From Shimia sp. R9_2 (GTDB lineage Bacteria; Pseudomonadota; Alphaproteobacteria; Rhodobacterales; Rhodobacteraceae): a stretch of 64,000 nucleotides of DNA. Under the pieces are notes generated by a model. It was given only the letters and a program-made list of their open reading frames with translations, was not told where the DNA came from and made no database searches. The position numbers and the translations under genes are program-made. Below, one piece after another: positions 55,088 to 63,718 of this stretch; the first letter of the stretch is position 1; each line of letters begins with the position of its first letter. The stretch is from NCBI RefSeq assembly GCF_017743735.1, contig NZ_JAGHRO010000002.1, forward strand, positions 372,001-436,000, read 5' to 3'.

Positions 55088-57370
55088 TCACCCGCACTTG
55101 CTGTACCCGCAGCTGGTGCAGGTCATGCAGCCTTCTACCATCTGTAGCGAGAAGTCTCCGCAGCTCGGGCAAGCCTTGCCGCGTGGGGTTTCGCCCACCG
55201 CCACAACCTCGGCCTTCGGGTCAGACTTCAGTCCCATGCCTTCGCCTTCGATGAAGCCGATCGCGATCATGTGGCGTTCCAGCACGCCGCCGATGGCTGC
55301 GAGAATGGAGGGGATGTATTTGCCTTCCATCCAGGCGCCGCCGCGCGGATCAAACACCGCTTTGAGCTCTTCGACGACGAAGGACACATCGCCACCGCGA
55401 CGGAACACCGCTGAAATCATCCGGGTCAGCGCCAGGGTCCAGGCGTAGTGCTCCATGTTCTTGGAGTTGATGAACACCTCAAACGGGCGGCGGTGGCCGT
55501 TGATGATCACATCGTTCACGGTCAGGTAAATCGCGTGCTCGCTATCGGGCCACTTGAGCTTGTAGGTCGCGCCTTCAAGGCTCTGCGGACGCTCCAGCGG
55601 CTCGCTCATATAGATCACTTCACCGCTGTCGGCCACGTGATCGGCAGGCTGTTCGCCCGGTGCTTTCTCGTCGCTTTCTGATACAGTCAGAACCGAGCCG
55701 GTCACATCGTTCGGACGATACGTGGTGCAGCCCTTACAGCCGGTGTCCCACGCCTGCATGTAGACGTCTTTGAACGCATCAAAGCTGATGTCTTCGGGGC
55801 AGTTGATGGTCTTGGAGATCGAGCTGTCGATCCACTTCTGCGCCGCCGCCTGCATGCGCACATGCGCCGCTGGCTCCAGAGTTTGCGCGTTCACGAAGTA
55901 GTCCGGCAGCTCTTTGTCGCCAAACTTGTCGCGCCACAATTGCACAGCATAATCAACAACTTCTTCCTCGGTGCGGGAGCCGTCTTTCTGCAGAACTTTG
56001 CGGGTGTAGGCATAGGCAAACACCGGCTCGATGCCCGAGCTGACGTTGCCCGCATAAAGGCTGATGGTGCCGGTCGGCGCAATCGAGGTCAGCAGTGCGT
56101 TGCGGATGCCATGCTCTGCAATCGCCGCTTTCACATCCTCGTCCAAATCCTGCACCATGCCGCCGGCGAGGTATTTCTCTTTGTCAAAGAGCGGGAAGGC
56201 CCCCTTCTCTTTTGCCAGCTCCACAGAGGCCAGATAGGACGCCCGCGCAATCGCTTTCATCCAGGCTTCGGTCTGAGCTGCGGCTTCTTCGGTACCGTAT
56301 TTCAAACCCAGCATCAAAAGCGCATCTGCCAAACCGGTCACGCCAAGGCCAATGCGGCGCTTGGCTTGGGCTTCCTGCGCCTGCTGCTCCAGCGGGAACT
56401 TGGAAGCATCCACCACATTGTCCATCATCCGCACAGCGGTCGCCACCAGCTCGGTCAGCGCCGCCTCATTCAGCTCGGCCGCCTTCTCAAACGGATCGGT
56501 CACCAGACGCGCAAGGTTGATCGAGCCCAGAAGGCACGCCCCATAAGGCGGCAGCGGCTGCTCCCCGCACGGGTTGGTCGCCGCGATCTCTTCCACATAG
56601 CTCAGGTTGTTGCGCTGGTTGATGCGGTCGATGAAGATCACGCCCGGCTCGGCATAATCATAGGTGCTCTGCATGATCTTGTTCCACAGATCACGCGCCT
56701 GAACCGTGTGATACACGCGGTCTTTGAAGACCAGCTCCCAGGGACCATCCGCCTTCACCGCTTCCATAAACGCATCGGTCACCAGCACGGACATGTTGAA
56801 CATCCGCAGACGCGCCGGATCGGACTTCGCGGTGATGAAATGCTCAATATCAGGGTGGTCACAGCGCATGGTCGCCATCATCGCGCCGCGGCGGCTGCCC
56901 GCGCTCATGATGGTGCGGCACATCGCATCCCAAACATCCATGAAGGACAGCGGGCCAGAAGCATCCGCCGCCACGCCTTTCACATCCGCGCCGCGCGGAC
57001 GGATGGTGGAGAAGTCATAGCCGATGCCGCCGCCCTGCTGCATTGTCAGCGCCGCCTCTTTGAGCATATCAAAGATGCCGGACATGCTGTCAGGAACCGT
57101 GCCCATCACAAAGCAGTTGAACAGTGTCACCTGACGCGCGGTGCCTGCTCCTGCGGTGATGCGGCCAGCTGGCAGATACTTAAAGTCTTCCAGCGCAGCG
57201 TAAAATTTGTCTTCCCACTTGGCCGGGTCTTTTTCCACGCGCGCAAGGTCACGCGCGATCCGCCGCCAGCTGTCCTCCACCGACAAATCAATCGGCGTGC
57301 CATCCGCCTCTTTGAAACGATACTTCATATCCCAGATTTGCTCGGCAATAGGGGCGGCGAAACGGCTCAT
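55088..57370 (-). CDS. nrdJ: Adenosylcobalamin-dependent (class II) ribonucleotide reductase
   Basis: 760 aa from the ATG at 57370 (MSRFAAPIAEQIWDMKYRFK). Class II features: one polypeptide, FNCFVMGTVPDSMSGIFDML, GGGIGYDFSTIRPRGADVKG, INQRNNLSYVEEIAATNPCG (active-site Asn, Cys and Glu region) and a C-terminal zinc-ribbon/redox tail (CPSCGDF...CTSCGYSKCG). It reduces ribonucleotides to deoxyribonucleotides with a cobalamin-derived thiyl radical and needs no oxygen. The longer frame upstream is noncoding. The promoter region carries NrdR-like and DnaA-like boxes. Confidence 0.96.
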   Translation of the reverse strand: MSRFAAPIAEQIWDMKYRFKEADGTPIDLSVEDSWRRIARDLARVEKDPAKWEDKFYAALEDFKYLPAGRITAGAGTARQVTLFNCFVMGTVPDSMSGIFDMLKEAALTMQQGGGIGYDFSTIRPRGADVKGVAADASGPLSFMDVWDAMCRTIMSAGSRRGAMMATMRCDHPDIEHFITAKSDPARLRMFNMSVLVTDAFMEAVKADGPWELVFKDRVYHTVQARDLWNKIMQSTYDYAEPGVIFIDRINQRNNLSYVEEIAATNPCGEQPLPPYGACLLGSINLARLVTDPFEKAAELNEAALTELVATAVRMMDNVVDASKFPLEQQAQEAQAKRRIGLGVTGLADALLMLGLKYGTEEAAAQTEAWMKAIARASYLASVELAKEKGAFPLFDKEKYLAGGMVQDLDEDVKAAIAEHGIRNALLTSIAPTGTISLYAGNVSSGIEPVFAYAYTRKVLQKDGSRTEEEVVDYAVQLWRDKFGDKELPDYFVNAQTLEPAAHVRMQAAAQKWIDSSISKTINCPEDISFDAFKDVYMQAWDTGCKGCTTYRPNDVTGSVLTVSESDEKAPGEQPADHVADSGEVIYMSEPLERPQSLEGATYKLKWPDSEHAIYLTVNDVIINGHRRPFEVFINSKNMEHYAWTLALTRMISAVFRRGGDVSFVVEELKAVFDPRGGAWMEGKYIPSILAAIGGVLERHMIAIGFIEGEGMGLKSDPKAEVVAVGETPRGKACPSCGDFSLQMVEGCMTCTSCGYSKCG

Positions 57371-57415
57371 CGTGGCGTCCTCGACTGTTCTGCTATGATG
57401 TTCAGGGTTTCTTAA

Positions 57416-57443
57416 CCTATAACAAACCCGTGTATGGTGGCAA
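57416..57443 (-). promoter_or_regulatory. Candidate nrdJ promoter
   Basis: On the minus strand TTGCCA (5 of 6), a 16-bp spacer and TATAGG (4 of 6), about 45 bp before the nrdJ start codon. Confidence 0.4.
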
Positions 57444-57473
57444 CGGGCAAATAGAGTCCCAAGCAAAGAAAAG

Positions 57474-57521
57474 CCACATGATTTTGGGGTTGAAGGTTAA
57501 TGAACCCACTATATAATGTAG
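57474..57521 (-). promoter_or_regulatory. Pair of NrdR-like boxes
   Basis: On the minus strand CTACATTATATAGTGG (57506-57521) and CCCCAAAATCATGTGG (57474-57489) resemble the 16-bp NrdR box ACACwATATATwGTGT at 12 and 10 positions. The 16-bp gap between them is the spacing typical of NrdR operators. NrdR represses ribonucleotide reductase genes when dATP is high. Confidence 0.65.
57490..57517 (+). promoter_or_regulatory. Sigma-70-type promoter for the DUF1489 gene
   Basis: TTGAAG (57490-57495), a 16-bp spacer and a perfect TATAAT (57512-57517). The -10 box lies inside the first NrdR-like box, so the same repressor could block this promoter. Confidence 0.6.
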
Positions 57522-57525
57522 GCTC

Positions 57526-57557
57526 CGTGCATAACCCTGTGGGAAAGCTGTGGATAA
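57526..57557 (-). promoter_or_regulatory. Cluster of DnaA-box-like sites
   Basis: On the minus strand TTATCCACA (57549-57557) is a perfect DnaA box. TTTCCCACA (57538-57546) and TTATGCACG (57526-57534) are near matches. Starts are 11-12 bp apart, so all lie on one face of the helix. Confidence 0.6.
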
Positions 57558-57981
57558 ATCAGTCCATCTTGTAAAACTATCCGTCGGGTCGGAAACTCCC
57601 GAAACTCTGGCCGCTTGGCAAGAGGCAAATGCGCATCGTTTTCCCGATGGGCTGCCCCGTCACGTCACCCGCATGTGGCCTAAACGGGAGGCTGAAATCC
57701 TCAACGGCGGATCAATTTATTGGGTGATCAAAGGGGCGATCCAGTGCCGTCAGAAGATCATACGGCTGGACGAAGTGATTGGATCAGATGGCATCCGCCG
57801 CTGCGCCATTGTGCTGGACCCGCAGGTCCACCTCACGCAGGCCGCACTCAAACGCCCGTTTCAGGGCTGGCGCTATCTGAAGCCCGAAGACGCCCCAGCC
57901 GATCTGCCGGAAGGCCGGGAAAACGACGACGTGCTGCCTGACGACTTAAACCGCGCCTTGGCCGAAATCGGCGTGCTTTAA
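57550..57981 (+). CDS. DUF1489 family protein
   Basis: 143 aa from a GTG at 57550 (no earlier in-frame start is plausible and the ribosome site is weak). MDKSVHLVKLSVG, RMWPKREAEILNGGSIYWVI and LDPQVHLTQAALKRPFQGWR are the signature of DUF1489, a conserved alphaproteobacterial family without known function. It is divergent from nrdJ, and its start codon overlaps a DnaA box. Confidence 0.85.
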   Translation: MDKSVHLVKLSVGSETPETLAAWQEANAHRFPDGLPRHVTRMWPKREAEILNGGSIYWVIKGAIQCRQKIIRLDEVIGSDGIRRCAIVLDPQVHLTQAALKRPFQGWRYLKPEDAPADLPEGRENDDVLPDDLNRALAEIGVL

Positions 57982-58138
57982 GGCACGGTTGCCGTGCGCC
58001 GCGTTAACCACACGCTCTGGCTGTGTGACGCCTCTTAACACCGACGCAATACCGTAGGGATACCGACGCGATACCGAAGGCGCTTTTTGGTCAGGGGGTC
58101 CACGTTAAGAAAGCGACTCAAAAGCCGAAAAAACCGGG

Positions 58139-59224
58139 TTACCGCGTGCCAATGTCCTGTGGCGCGACCGAGACCGACTTGATCACCGCATAGCACGCAA
58201 CACCTTCGCGCAACGCCAGCGCCTCGGCAGAGCGGCGGGTGATGCGCGCCAGCACACGCCCGGCTTTTGTGTCCACCGAGACAATGGCCCCCGGCCCGCC
58301 TCCGGCCCGCACAGATTGCACGGTTCCCGCGATAATATTGAGCGCAGACAAGCCTTTAGGTTCCTCTCGCGACAGGATCACATCATGTGCAGCAACCCGC
58401 ACGCGCACCGAATGCCCCACCGGATGCGCTACCTTTGGCAACAGCAATGGCACCCCATTGGCGCTGAGTTCCGTCAACCCGTCCGCATGATGGACTGCAA
58501 CCTCTGCTTCCAGCACAGCCCCCACGGCCCGCACGCCCAACGGCGTAAAGCTCGGATCCGACAGCACCTCCGCCGCAGGTCCAACCCGCACAACGCGCCC
58601 CTGCTCCATCGCAATCACCGTTGTCGCCAGCCGCGCAACCTCCGCAATGGAGTGGCTAACATACAGTATTGGCAGCGAAAATTCGTCGCGCAGTCCTTCA
58701 AAATACGGCAGGATCTCCGCTTTGCGTGGCTCATCCAAAGCGGCCAGCGGCTCATCTGCGAGGATCATTTCAGGGCGCGCCAACAGCGCCCGGCCAATCG
58801 CCACCCGCTGTTTTTCCCCCCCGGAAAGCGCCGCAGGACGCCGCTCCAAAAGCGACCCGATCCCAAGGATCTCCACCACCTGATCAAAACCCGCCACCTC
58901 GGCCCGCTCTTTGGCATAGCCCGCCCCGTACAGCAGATTGCTGCGGACATTCAGATGCGGGAACAAACGCCCCTCTTGAAAGACGTAACCCACGGCGCGT
59001 TTGTGCGGTGGCGTCCACAGGCCTGCGTCGCTGTCCACCAGCCTGCGCCCCGCAGCCGTGATGCGCGCATGGCTTGGGCGACTCAGCCCAGCCACCGCAT
59101 TGATCACCGATGTTTTGCCCGATCCTGAGCTGCCAAACAGCACCGTCAAACCCGGCGGGGCCTCAAACTGCACGTCGAGGTCAAACCCCTGAAAGTGCTG
59201 TTTTATCTCCACAGATAGGCTCAT
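58139..59224 (-). CDS. modC: Molybdate ABC transporter ATP-binding protein
   Basis: 361 aa. The ATPase has Walker A GSSGSGKTS, signature ALSGGEKQRVAIGRALLA and Walker B MILADEPLAALDEP. The last ~130 residues hold a TOBE/MOP domain (GVPLLLPKVAHPVGHSVRVR, LNIIAGTVQSVRAGG) that binds molybdate and regulates transport. Its ATG overlaps the modB stop by four bases (ATGA). Confidence 0.95.
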   Translation of the reverse strand: MSLSVEIKQHFQGFDLDVQFEAPPGLTVLFGSSGSGKTSVINAVAGLSRPSHARITAAGRRLVDSDAGLWTPPHKRAVGYVFQEGRLFPHLNVRSNLLYGAGYAKERAEVAGFDQVVEILGIGSLLERRPAALSGGEKQRVAIGRALLARPEMILADEPLAALDEPRKAEILPYFEGLRDEFSLPILYVSHSIAEVARLATTVIAMEQGRVVRVGPAAEVLSDPSFTPLGVRAVGAVLEAEVAVHHADGLTELSANGVPLLLPKVAHPVGHSVRVRVAAHDVILSREEPKGLSALNIIAGTVQSVRAGGGPGAIVSVDTKAGRVLARITRRSAEALALREGVACYAVIKSVSVAPQDIGTR

Positions 59225-59916
59225 GCCTGCCCCACTTTCCGCGCAATCCGCCGCGCCAGAACTTCCGACAGGATCAATGCGCCCATGGCCACCACAATGG
59301 CCACAATAACCAGCCGGATCGCCGCCGTTTCTCCGCCCGGCACCTGCAGGAACGCATAGATTGCCGAGGGCACGGTGCGGGTTTGTCCGGGGATATTGGA
59401 GACAAAGGTGATGGTCGCGCCGAACTCGCCCATGGCTTTGGCAAAGGCCAGCACCATCCCAGCCAATATGCCCGGCAAAATCAACGGCAATGTCACAGTT
59501 GTGAACACCCAGAAACGGTTTGCGCCCAACGTGGCGGCGGCCTGCTCCAATTTCGGGTCCACCGCCTCAATCGACAGCCGGATCGAACGCACCAGTAACG
59601 GAAACGCCATAACTGCCGCAGCCAGCGCCGCCCCGGTCCAACGGAAGGCAAAGACGATCCCGACCTCTTTGAGCGCCGCGCCCAAGGCCCCTTGGGTGCC
59701 AAAGGTCACAAGCAACAGATACCCTGTTGCAACAGGTGGGAGGACAAGCGGTAAGTGTACAAAAACATTGAGTAATTGCTTGCCGTAAAATTGCCAGCGC
59801 GCCAGCGCATAGGCCACAAAAACACCGGGAATCAGCGCGCCCAACGTGGCCCAAAACGCCACTTTCAGCGACAGCGCCACCGCAGCCCACTCCTCTGGCC
59901 CCAGCCACTCCGTCAC
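59221..59916 (-). CDS. modB: Molybdate ABC transporter permease
   Basis: 231 aa from a GTG at 59916 that overlaps the modA stop (GTGA). About five membrane segments, with the ABC-coupling motif FAKAMGEFGATITFVSNIPG, which is EAA-like and typical of ModB. It forms the membrane channel for molybdate in the ModABC importer. Confidence 0.95.
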   Translation of the reverse strand: MTEWLGPEEWAAVALSLKVAFWATLGALIPGVFVAYALARWQFYGKQLLNVFVHLPLVLPPVATGYLLLVTFGTQGALGAALKEVGIVFAFRWTGAALAAAVMAFPLLVRSIRLSIEAVDPKLEQAAATLGANRFWVFTTVTLPLILPGILAGMVLAFAKAMGEFGATITFVSNIPGQTRTVPSAIYAFLQVPGGETAAIRLVIVAIVVAMGALILSEVLARRIARKVGQA

Positions 59917-60701
59917 TCACCGCCCTCCAGCACCCGAAAGCCCCGCTCGACAAAGGCGGCTTTCGCGGCTTCGCCTTGCCAAAACTCCATAAATTCAATC
60001 ACTTCAGGACGATCCTGCCCCGCCACAACAGCCGCAGGATACACAATCGGATCATGTAATTCCGACGGAAAGACCGACAAAACGCGGACCCGCTCTTCCG
60101 CCAAAGCGTCCGTCACATAGACAACCCCAGCCCGCGCCTCGCCCAGCGCCACCAACGCAAGGGACGAACGCACATTATCCACCTGCGCCACCTTCGGTGC
60201 CACATCCCACCAAAGCCCCATGTTTTCAAGCGCTTGGCGCCCATATATCCCGGCAGGCACAGCCTCCACCAAGGCCATCGCCAACCGCCCGTCCGCCAGC
60301 AAAGCGTCAAAGTCGACGTCAGATATTTCAACCGGCGCGACCGGATCATCCGCAGCAACAACCAAAGCCAAGTCATTGCCAAATAATGTTTTTGTCTGCC
60401 CCTGCACCAACACAGCGCGGTCCTCCAAATGCGTCACCCAAGCCGCATTGGCGGAGACGAACACATCCGCAGGCGCCCCATACTCAATCTGCCGCGCCAG
60501 CGCCGAAGACCCTGCCAGCGTCAAAACCACCTCATGTCCGCTCACAGCTTCAAAGGCATCCCCCAGGTCTTTCAAGACCTCCGCTAAACTGGCGGCCGCA
60601 AAGACTGAGACCTCTCCGGCCTGCGCCCCGGCAGGCGTAAGCGCCAGAATCGCCGCGCAGGCAGCGTGTTTGACACCAGAAAGCAGAGCGTTACGCCGCA
60701 T
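59913..60701 (-). CDS. modA: Molybdate-binding periplasmic protein
   Basis: 262 aa from the ATG at 60701, with a Sec signal (about residues 1-26, ending AGAQAGE). The mature part starts VSVFAAASLAEVLKDLG and includes GSSALARQIEYGAPADVFVS, both ModA ligand-binding signatures. It captures molybdate (or tungstate) for ModBC. First gene of modABC. The spacer to the divergent flavin monooxygenase gene shows no clear ModE box. Confidence 0.93.
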   Translation of the reverse strand: MRRNALLSGVKHAACAAILALTPAGAQAGEVSVFAAASLAEVLKDLGDAFEAVSGHEVVLTLAGSSALARQIEYGAPADVFVSANAAWVTHLEDRAVLVQGQTKTLFGNDLALVVAADDPVAPVEISDVDFDALLADGRLAMALVEAVPAGIYGRQALENMGLWWDVAPKVAQVDNVRSSLALVALGEARAGVVYVTDALAEERVRVLSVFPSELHDPIVYPAAVVAGQDRPEVIEFMEFWQGEAAKAAFVERGFRVLEGGE

Positions 60702-60827
60702 GGGGTTCCATTGACAATTCACCGTCTTTTCATGGGGATACCGAATGCGCCCCCCGCAAGGCAAGGTCTTTGGGATTTGTCAGACACCGCCCCGCTGCTA
60801 CTGTGGCGCAAACAATCGGGAAGCGCC

Positions 60828-62123
60828 ATGCCAACAGCCTCTGATCTACCAATTGTCATCGCCGGCGGCGGCATCGGCGGACTGGTCACCGCCTTGACCC
60901 TGCATAAGATCGGCCAGCCGGTGGTGGTGCTCGAAGCGGTGGAGACCATCCGCCCGCTGGGCGTTGGCATCAATCTGCAACCCAACGCCGTGCGCGAGTT
61001 GCTTGAGCTCGGCTTTATACTGCGCGATCTTGACGCCATTGGCCTGCGCATCACCGAATGGGCCTTGGTGGGTCTGAACGGCAAAGACATTTACAGCGAA
61101 CCCCGCGGCGAGGCTGCGGGTTATCTCTGGCCGCAATATGCAGTACATCGCGGACGGTTTCATATGATGCTGCGCGACGCCTTTCTGGCCAAGGCAGGGC
61201 CTGGGGCCTTGATCACCGATCGCCGCGTGCTCGGATATTCCCAATCAGAAGAAGATGTTACGGCCCAGTGGCAGACTCGCAGCGGATTTACGGGCGAGAC
61301 CAAAGCTGCGCTTTTGATCGGTGCTGACGGCATCCATTCCAAGGTCCGCGCGCAAATGCATCCCGAGGACGGTGGGGTTCAATGGGGCGGTGTTCTCATG
61401 TGGCGGGGCACCAGTCTGGCAAAGCCCTTGCGCACAAAGGCCTCCTTCATCGGGCTGGGGAAACACGACAAACGGGTTGTGCTCTATCCGATCTCCGCAG
61501 CGGATGCGCAAACCGGGCTGGCCGAGATGAGTTGGATCGCTGAAATCACCCTTGATGGCGATGCGAACTGGCCCAAAGACAGCTGGTTTTCGCCGGTGTC
61601 CCCGGCGCAATTTTTGGAGCATTTTGCAGACTGGAAATATGATTGGCTGGATGTCCCTGCCCTGATCGCTGCCGCGCCCACCGCCTTTGAGAACCCGATG
61701 ATAGATCGCAATCCCTTGCCGCATTGGCACCAAAATCGCGTGGCACTTTTGGGCGACGCGGCCCACGCGATGTATCCGACCGGCTCAAACGGGGCGACGC
61801 AGGCCATCATCGACGCGCGAGAACTTGGCAAAAGCCTGTGCAATCTCGGCGTCACCCCCGCCGCGCTTGCCGACTACAACAACAAACTTTGTGATCCCGT
61901 GACCAAGCTGGTTTTGCGCAACCGCGCAGACGGCCCCTTTGGACTCCTCAAACATATCGACCAGCTATGCGGCGGGCAGTTTGATGACATCGACACAGTG
62001 ATCTCTCCCAAGGAGCGCGCCGATTTTATGCGCGCCTATCAAACCGCCGCCGGATTTGAGCGCGATGCCCTCAACGCCTCACAGCCCATCCTGTCGTGCT
62101 CTGCGTCACTGCGCTCCCCCTAG
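60828..62123 (+). CDS. FAD-dependent aromatic monooxygenase (salicylate-hydroxylase/PhzS-like)
   Basis: 431 aa from the ATG at 60828. The FAD-binding GGGIGGLVTALTLHKIGQPV is at the N-terminus, the DG motif is LLIGADGIHSKVRAQM, and the second FAD motif is VALLGDAAHAMYPTGSNGAT. The protein reads as a group A flavoprotein hydroxylase that uses NAD(P)H and oxygen on an aromatic acid; PhzS-like proteins are close relatives. A frame upstream to 60666 overlaps modA on the other strand and is not coding. It ends tail-to-tail with the next gene. Confidence 0.9.
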   Translation: MPTASDLPIVIAGGGIGGLVTALTLHKIGQPVVVLEAVETIRPLGVGINLQPNAVRELLELGFILRDLDAIGLRITEWALVGLNGKDIYSEPRGEAAGYLWPQYAVHRGRFHMMLRDAFLAKAGPGALITDRRVLGYSQSEEDVTAQWQTRSGFTGETKAALLIGADGIHSKVRAQMHPEDGGVQWGGVLMWRGTSLAKPLRTKASFIGLGKHDKRVVLYPISAADAQTGLAEMSWIAEITLDGDANWPKDSWFSPVSPAQFLEHFADWKYDWLDVPALIAAAPTAFENPMIDRNPLPHWHQNRVALLGDAAHAMYPTGSNGATQAIIDARELGKSLCNLGVTPAALADYNNKLCDPVTKLVLRNRADGPFGLLKHIDQLCGGQFDDIDTVISPKERADFMRAYQTAAGFERDALNASQPILSCSASLRSP

Positions 62124-63718
62124 GGGTTTTGCTGCGCGGCCATGACTTCAAGTTCCGGCAGAACCGCTGATTTGAAGTAGCGCGAAAGCAAAATGTAGTC
62201 CTCTACAGTCACTTGACTGACGGATGGTTCCGCAGGTTCGCCACCACCGGTCGCGGCCATCATATCTGTTTCAAGTTCAGCAAGTATCTGATCCACCAAC
62301 TCATTCTGGTAGAGCACCGGTTTGCCAGCAGGCTCCGGCGTCAGCGGCGCGGGGGTGCTGAGCGTTTCAGCAGCAACCGGAGTGGTCGGATGCGCTCCTA
62401 CGCCTTGAGCCGTGTCTTTGGCCGCCATCTGCAGCACCCGCAACGCGGCTTGCGGATCCAGTCCCAGATCGGAAATCAGATAGTCCAACTTTTTCACCGT
62501 ATCCGCCCGATTGTCAGACTGAGGCGGAACGGCAGGGCTTTGCGGCATCACCTCAGGCTGCGCGCTCAGCACTGGAGAGGCTGGCGCCCCAGTACCAGCT
62601 CCCCCCCCAGTAACCGGAAGAGACGGCTCTTGTTGCAGCCCATCCAATTGGGTCTGCAGCCCCTCAACCGCCGCAAGCAGTTGCGCCAGACTGGGCTCTG
62701 CTTGCTTGCCCCCTGCCCCACTCACGGGCATCGCAGCCTGCGGTGGGAATGCCGGTAGCGAGGTCGCATCAGGCACCTCTGCTGCCCGCCCAAGCTGCGC
62801 CTGCAAAATGATCTGTTTGAGCGTTTCAAGCTCCGTGCGCAGCTCTTGCCCGCTGACCGTGTCGGCCATCGGAGCAGACGTGGCTTGTGGCTGGGTCGTG
62901 GCGTTGGGCGCAGCCAACGTCACCGGGCTCGCCGTAGTCGCAGGGGCAATTCCAGCAGCAAGCGCACTGGCATATTCGGGCGCAAGCATCTGTGGCTGCG
63001 GCATGGGTGAATTCCAGGCGGCAGGTTGTGTCATCGACCCCGCGCCCCCTGCCCCGTCGGCATTTGGCACCGGCCAGCCCCTTGGCAAAACAGAATAATC
63101 CTGCTGCGCCGCGATCCAGCGCAGATAGGCGGTGACCGCCGAAAACCCTTTGAGTGACACACGCGACACCTCAGATCCCCCGCGGCGCACGATCAGCTCG
63201 CCGCCCGATCCCAAAAGCAACTCAAGCGGGACATCCAAGGGCTGCAAAATCCGCTCAGGCACCTGAATTTCAGACACCCCTTCTGAAACAAAAAACTGAT
63301 CTCCGGCCAGCGCGTTCTCAAGCTTGACCTGCAGCTGCCCGCGATCCGTCAGAAAGGCCTCAAGCCCCTCTTTTCGCGCCGCGCAGGCATAGGTGCGCGG
63401 GCGGCAAATCACCTCAAAGACATCCACATCCAGTCGGGGCGTTGGCGCAAACCGGGCGTAGCCATCCGGATCAAACCGGAAATAGACCCCTTCCACCAAG
63501 CCTTCCTGAAAGCTGGGCCAGCCAAACGCCCCGCGCAAAGCCTGCCGCGCCTCCCGCGCGCCAATGGCAAAGGGAATGGAGGTATCCAAGATCGCATTTT
63601 CCGAGGCAAAGGCCTCCTCTCCACGCTCAGGCACGCCAACCGTCTGTGCGCCCACTGATGTGGCCGCCAAGAGCGCAGCGCCAACCGCTGCGGCGAGGGT
63701 TTGAACAAAATATCGCAT
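62120..63718 (-). CDS. Exported protein of unknown function, Rhodobacterales-type
   Basis: 532 aa with a signal peptide (MRYFVQTLAAAVGAALLAAT, cleavage near AQT). The N-terminal ~190 residues look folded (FRFDPDGYARFAPTPRLDVD, FEVICRPRTYACAARKEG). The middle and C-terminal parts are low-complexity, rich in Ala, Pro, Gln and Thr, with short helical stretches. I recognise no domain. Its start overlaps the stop of the upstream DUF3131-like gene by one base (TGATG), so the two are coupled and may share an envelope role. Confidence 0.7.
   Translation of the reverse strand: MRYFVQTLAAAVGAALLAATSVGAQTVGVPERGEEAFASENAILDTSIPFAIGAREARQALRGAFGWPSFQEGLVEGVYFRFDPDGYARFAPTPRLDVDVFEVICRPRTYACAARKEGLEAFLTDRGQLQVKLENALAGDQFFVSEGVSEIQVPERILQPLDVPLELLLGSGGELIVRRGGSEVSRVSLKGFSAVTAYLRWIAAQQDYSVLPRGWPVPNADGAGGAGSMTQPAAWNSPMPQPQMLAPEYASALAAGIAPATTASPVTLAAPNATTQPQATSAPMADTVSGQELRTELETLKQIILQAQLGRAAEVPDATSLPAFPPQAAMPVSGAGGKQAEPSLAQLLAAVEGLQTQLDGLQQEPSLPVTGGGAGTGAPASPVLSAQPEVMPQSPAVPPQSDNRADTVKKLDYLISDLGLDPQAALRVLQMAAKDTAQGVGAHPTTPVAAETLSTPAPLTPEPAGKPVLYQNELVDQILAELETDMMAATGGGEPAEPSVSQVTVEDYILLSRYFKSAVLPELEVMAAQQNP

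Noticed and set aside
57371..57549. Cobalamin riboswitch upstream of nrdJ
   Set aside because: The spacer is only about 180 bp, shows no B12-box-like core and is explained by the NrdR-like and DnaA-like sites.
57982..57996. GGCACGG-TTG-CCGTGC hairpin as terminator of DUF1489
   Set aside because: Short stem and no T-tract after it, so it is not supported as an intrinsic terminator.
58040..58080. Two imperfect 20-bp direct repeats (ACCGACGC...ATACCG) after the DUF1489 gene
   Set aside because: Only two short copies, no context to suggest function; probably chance or decay.
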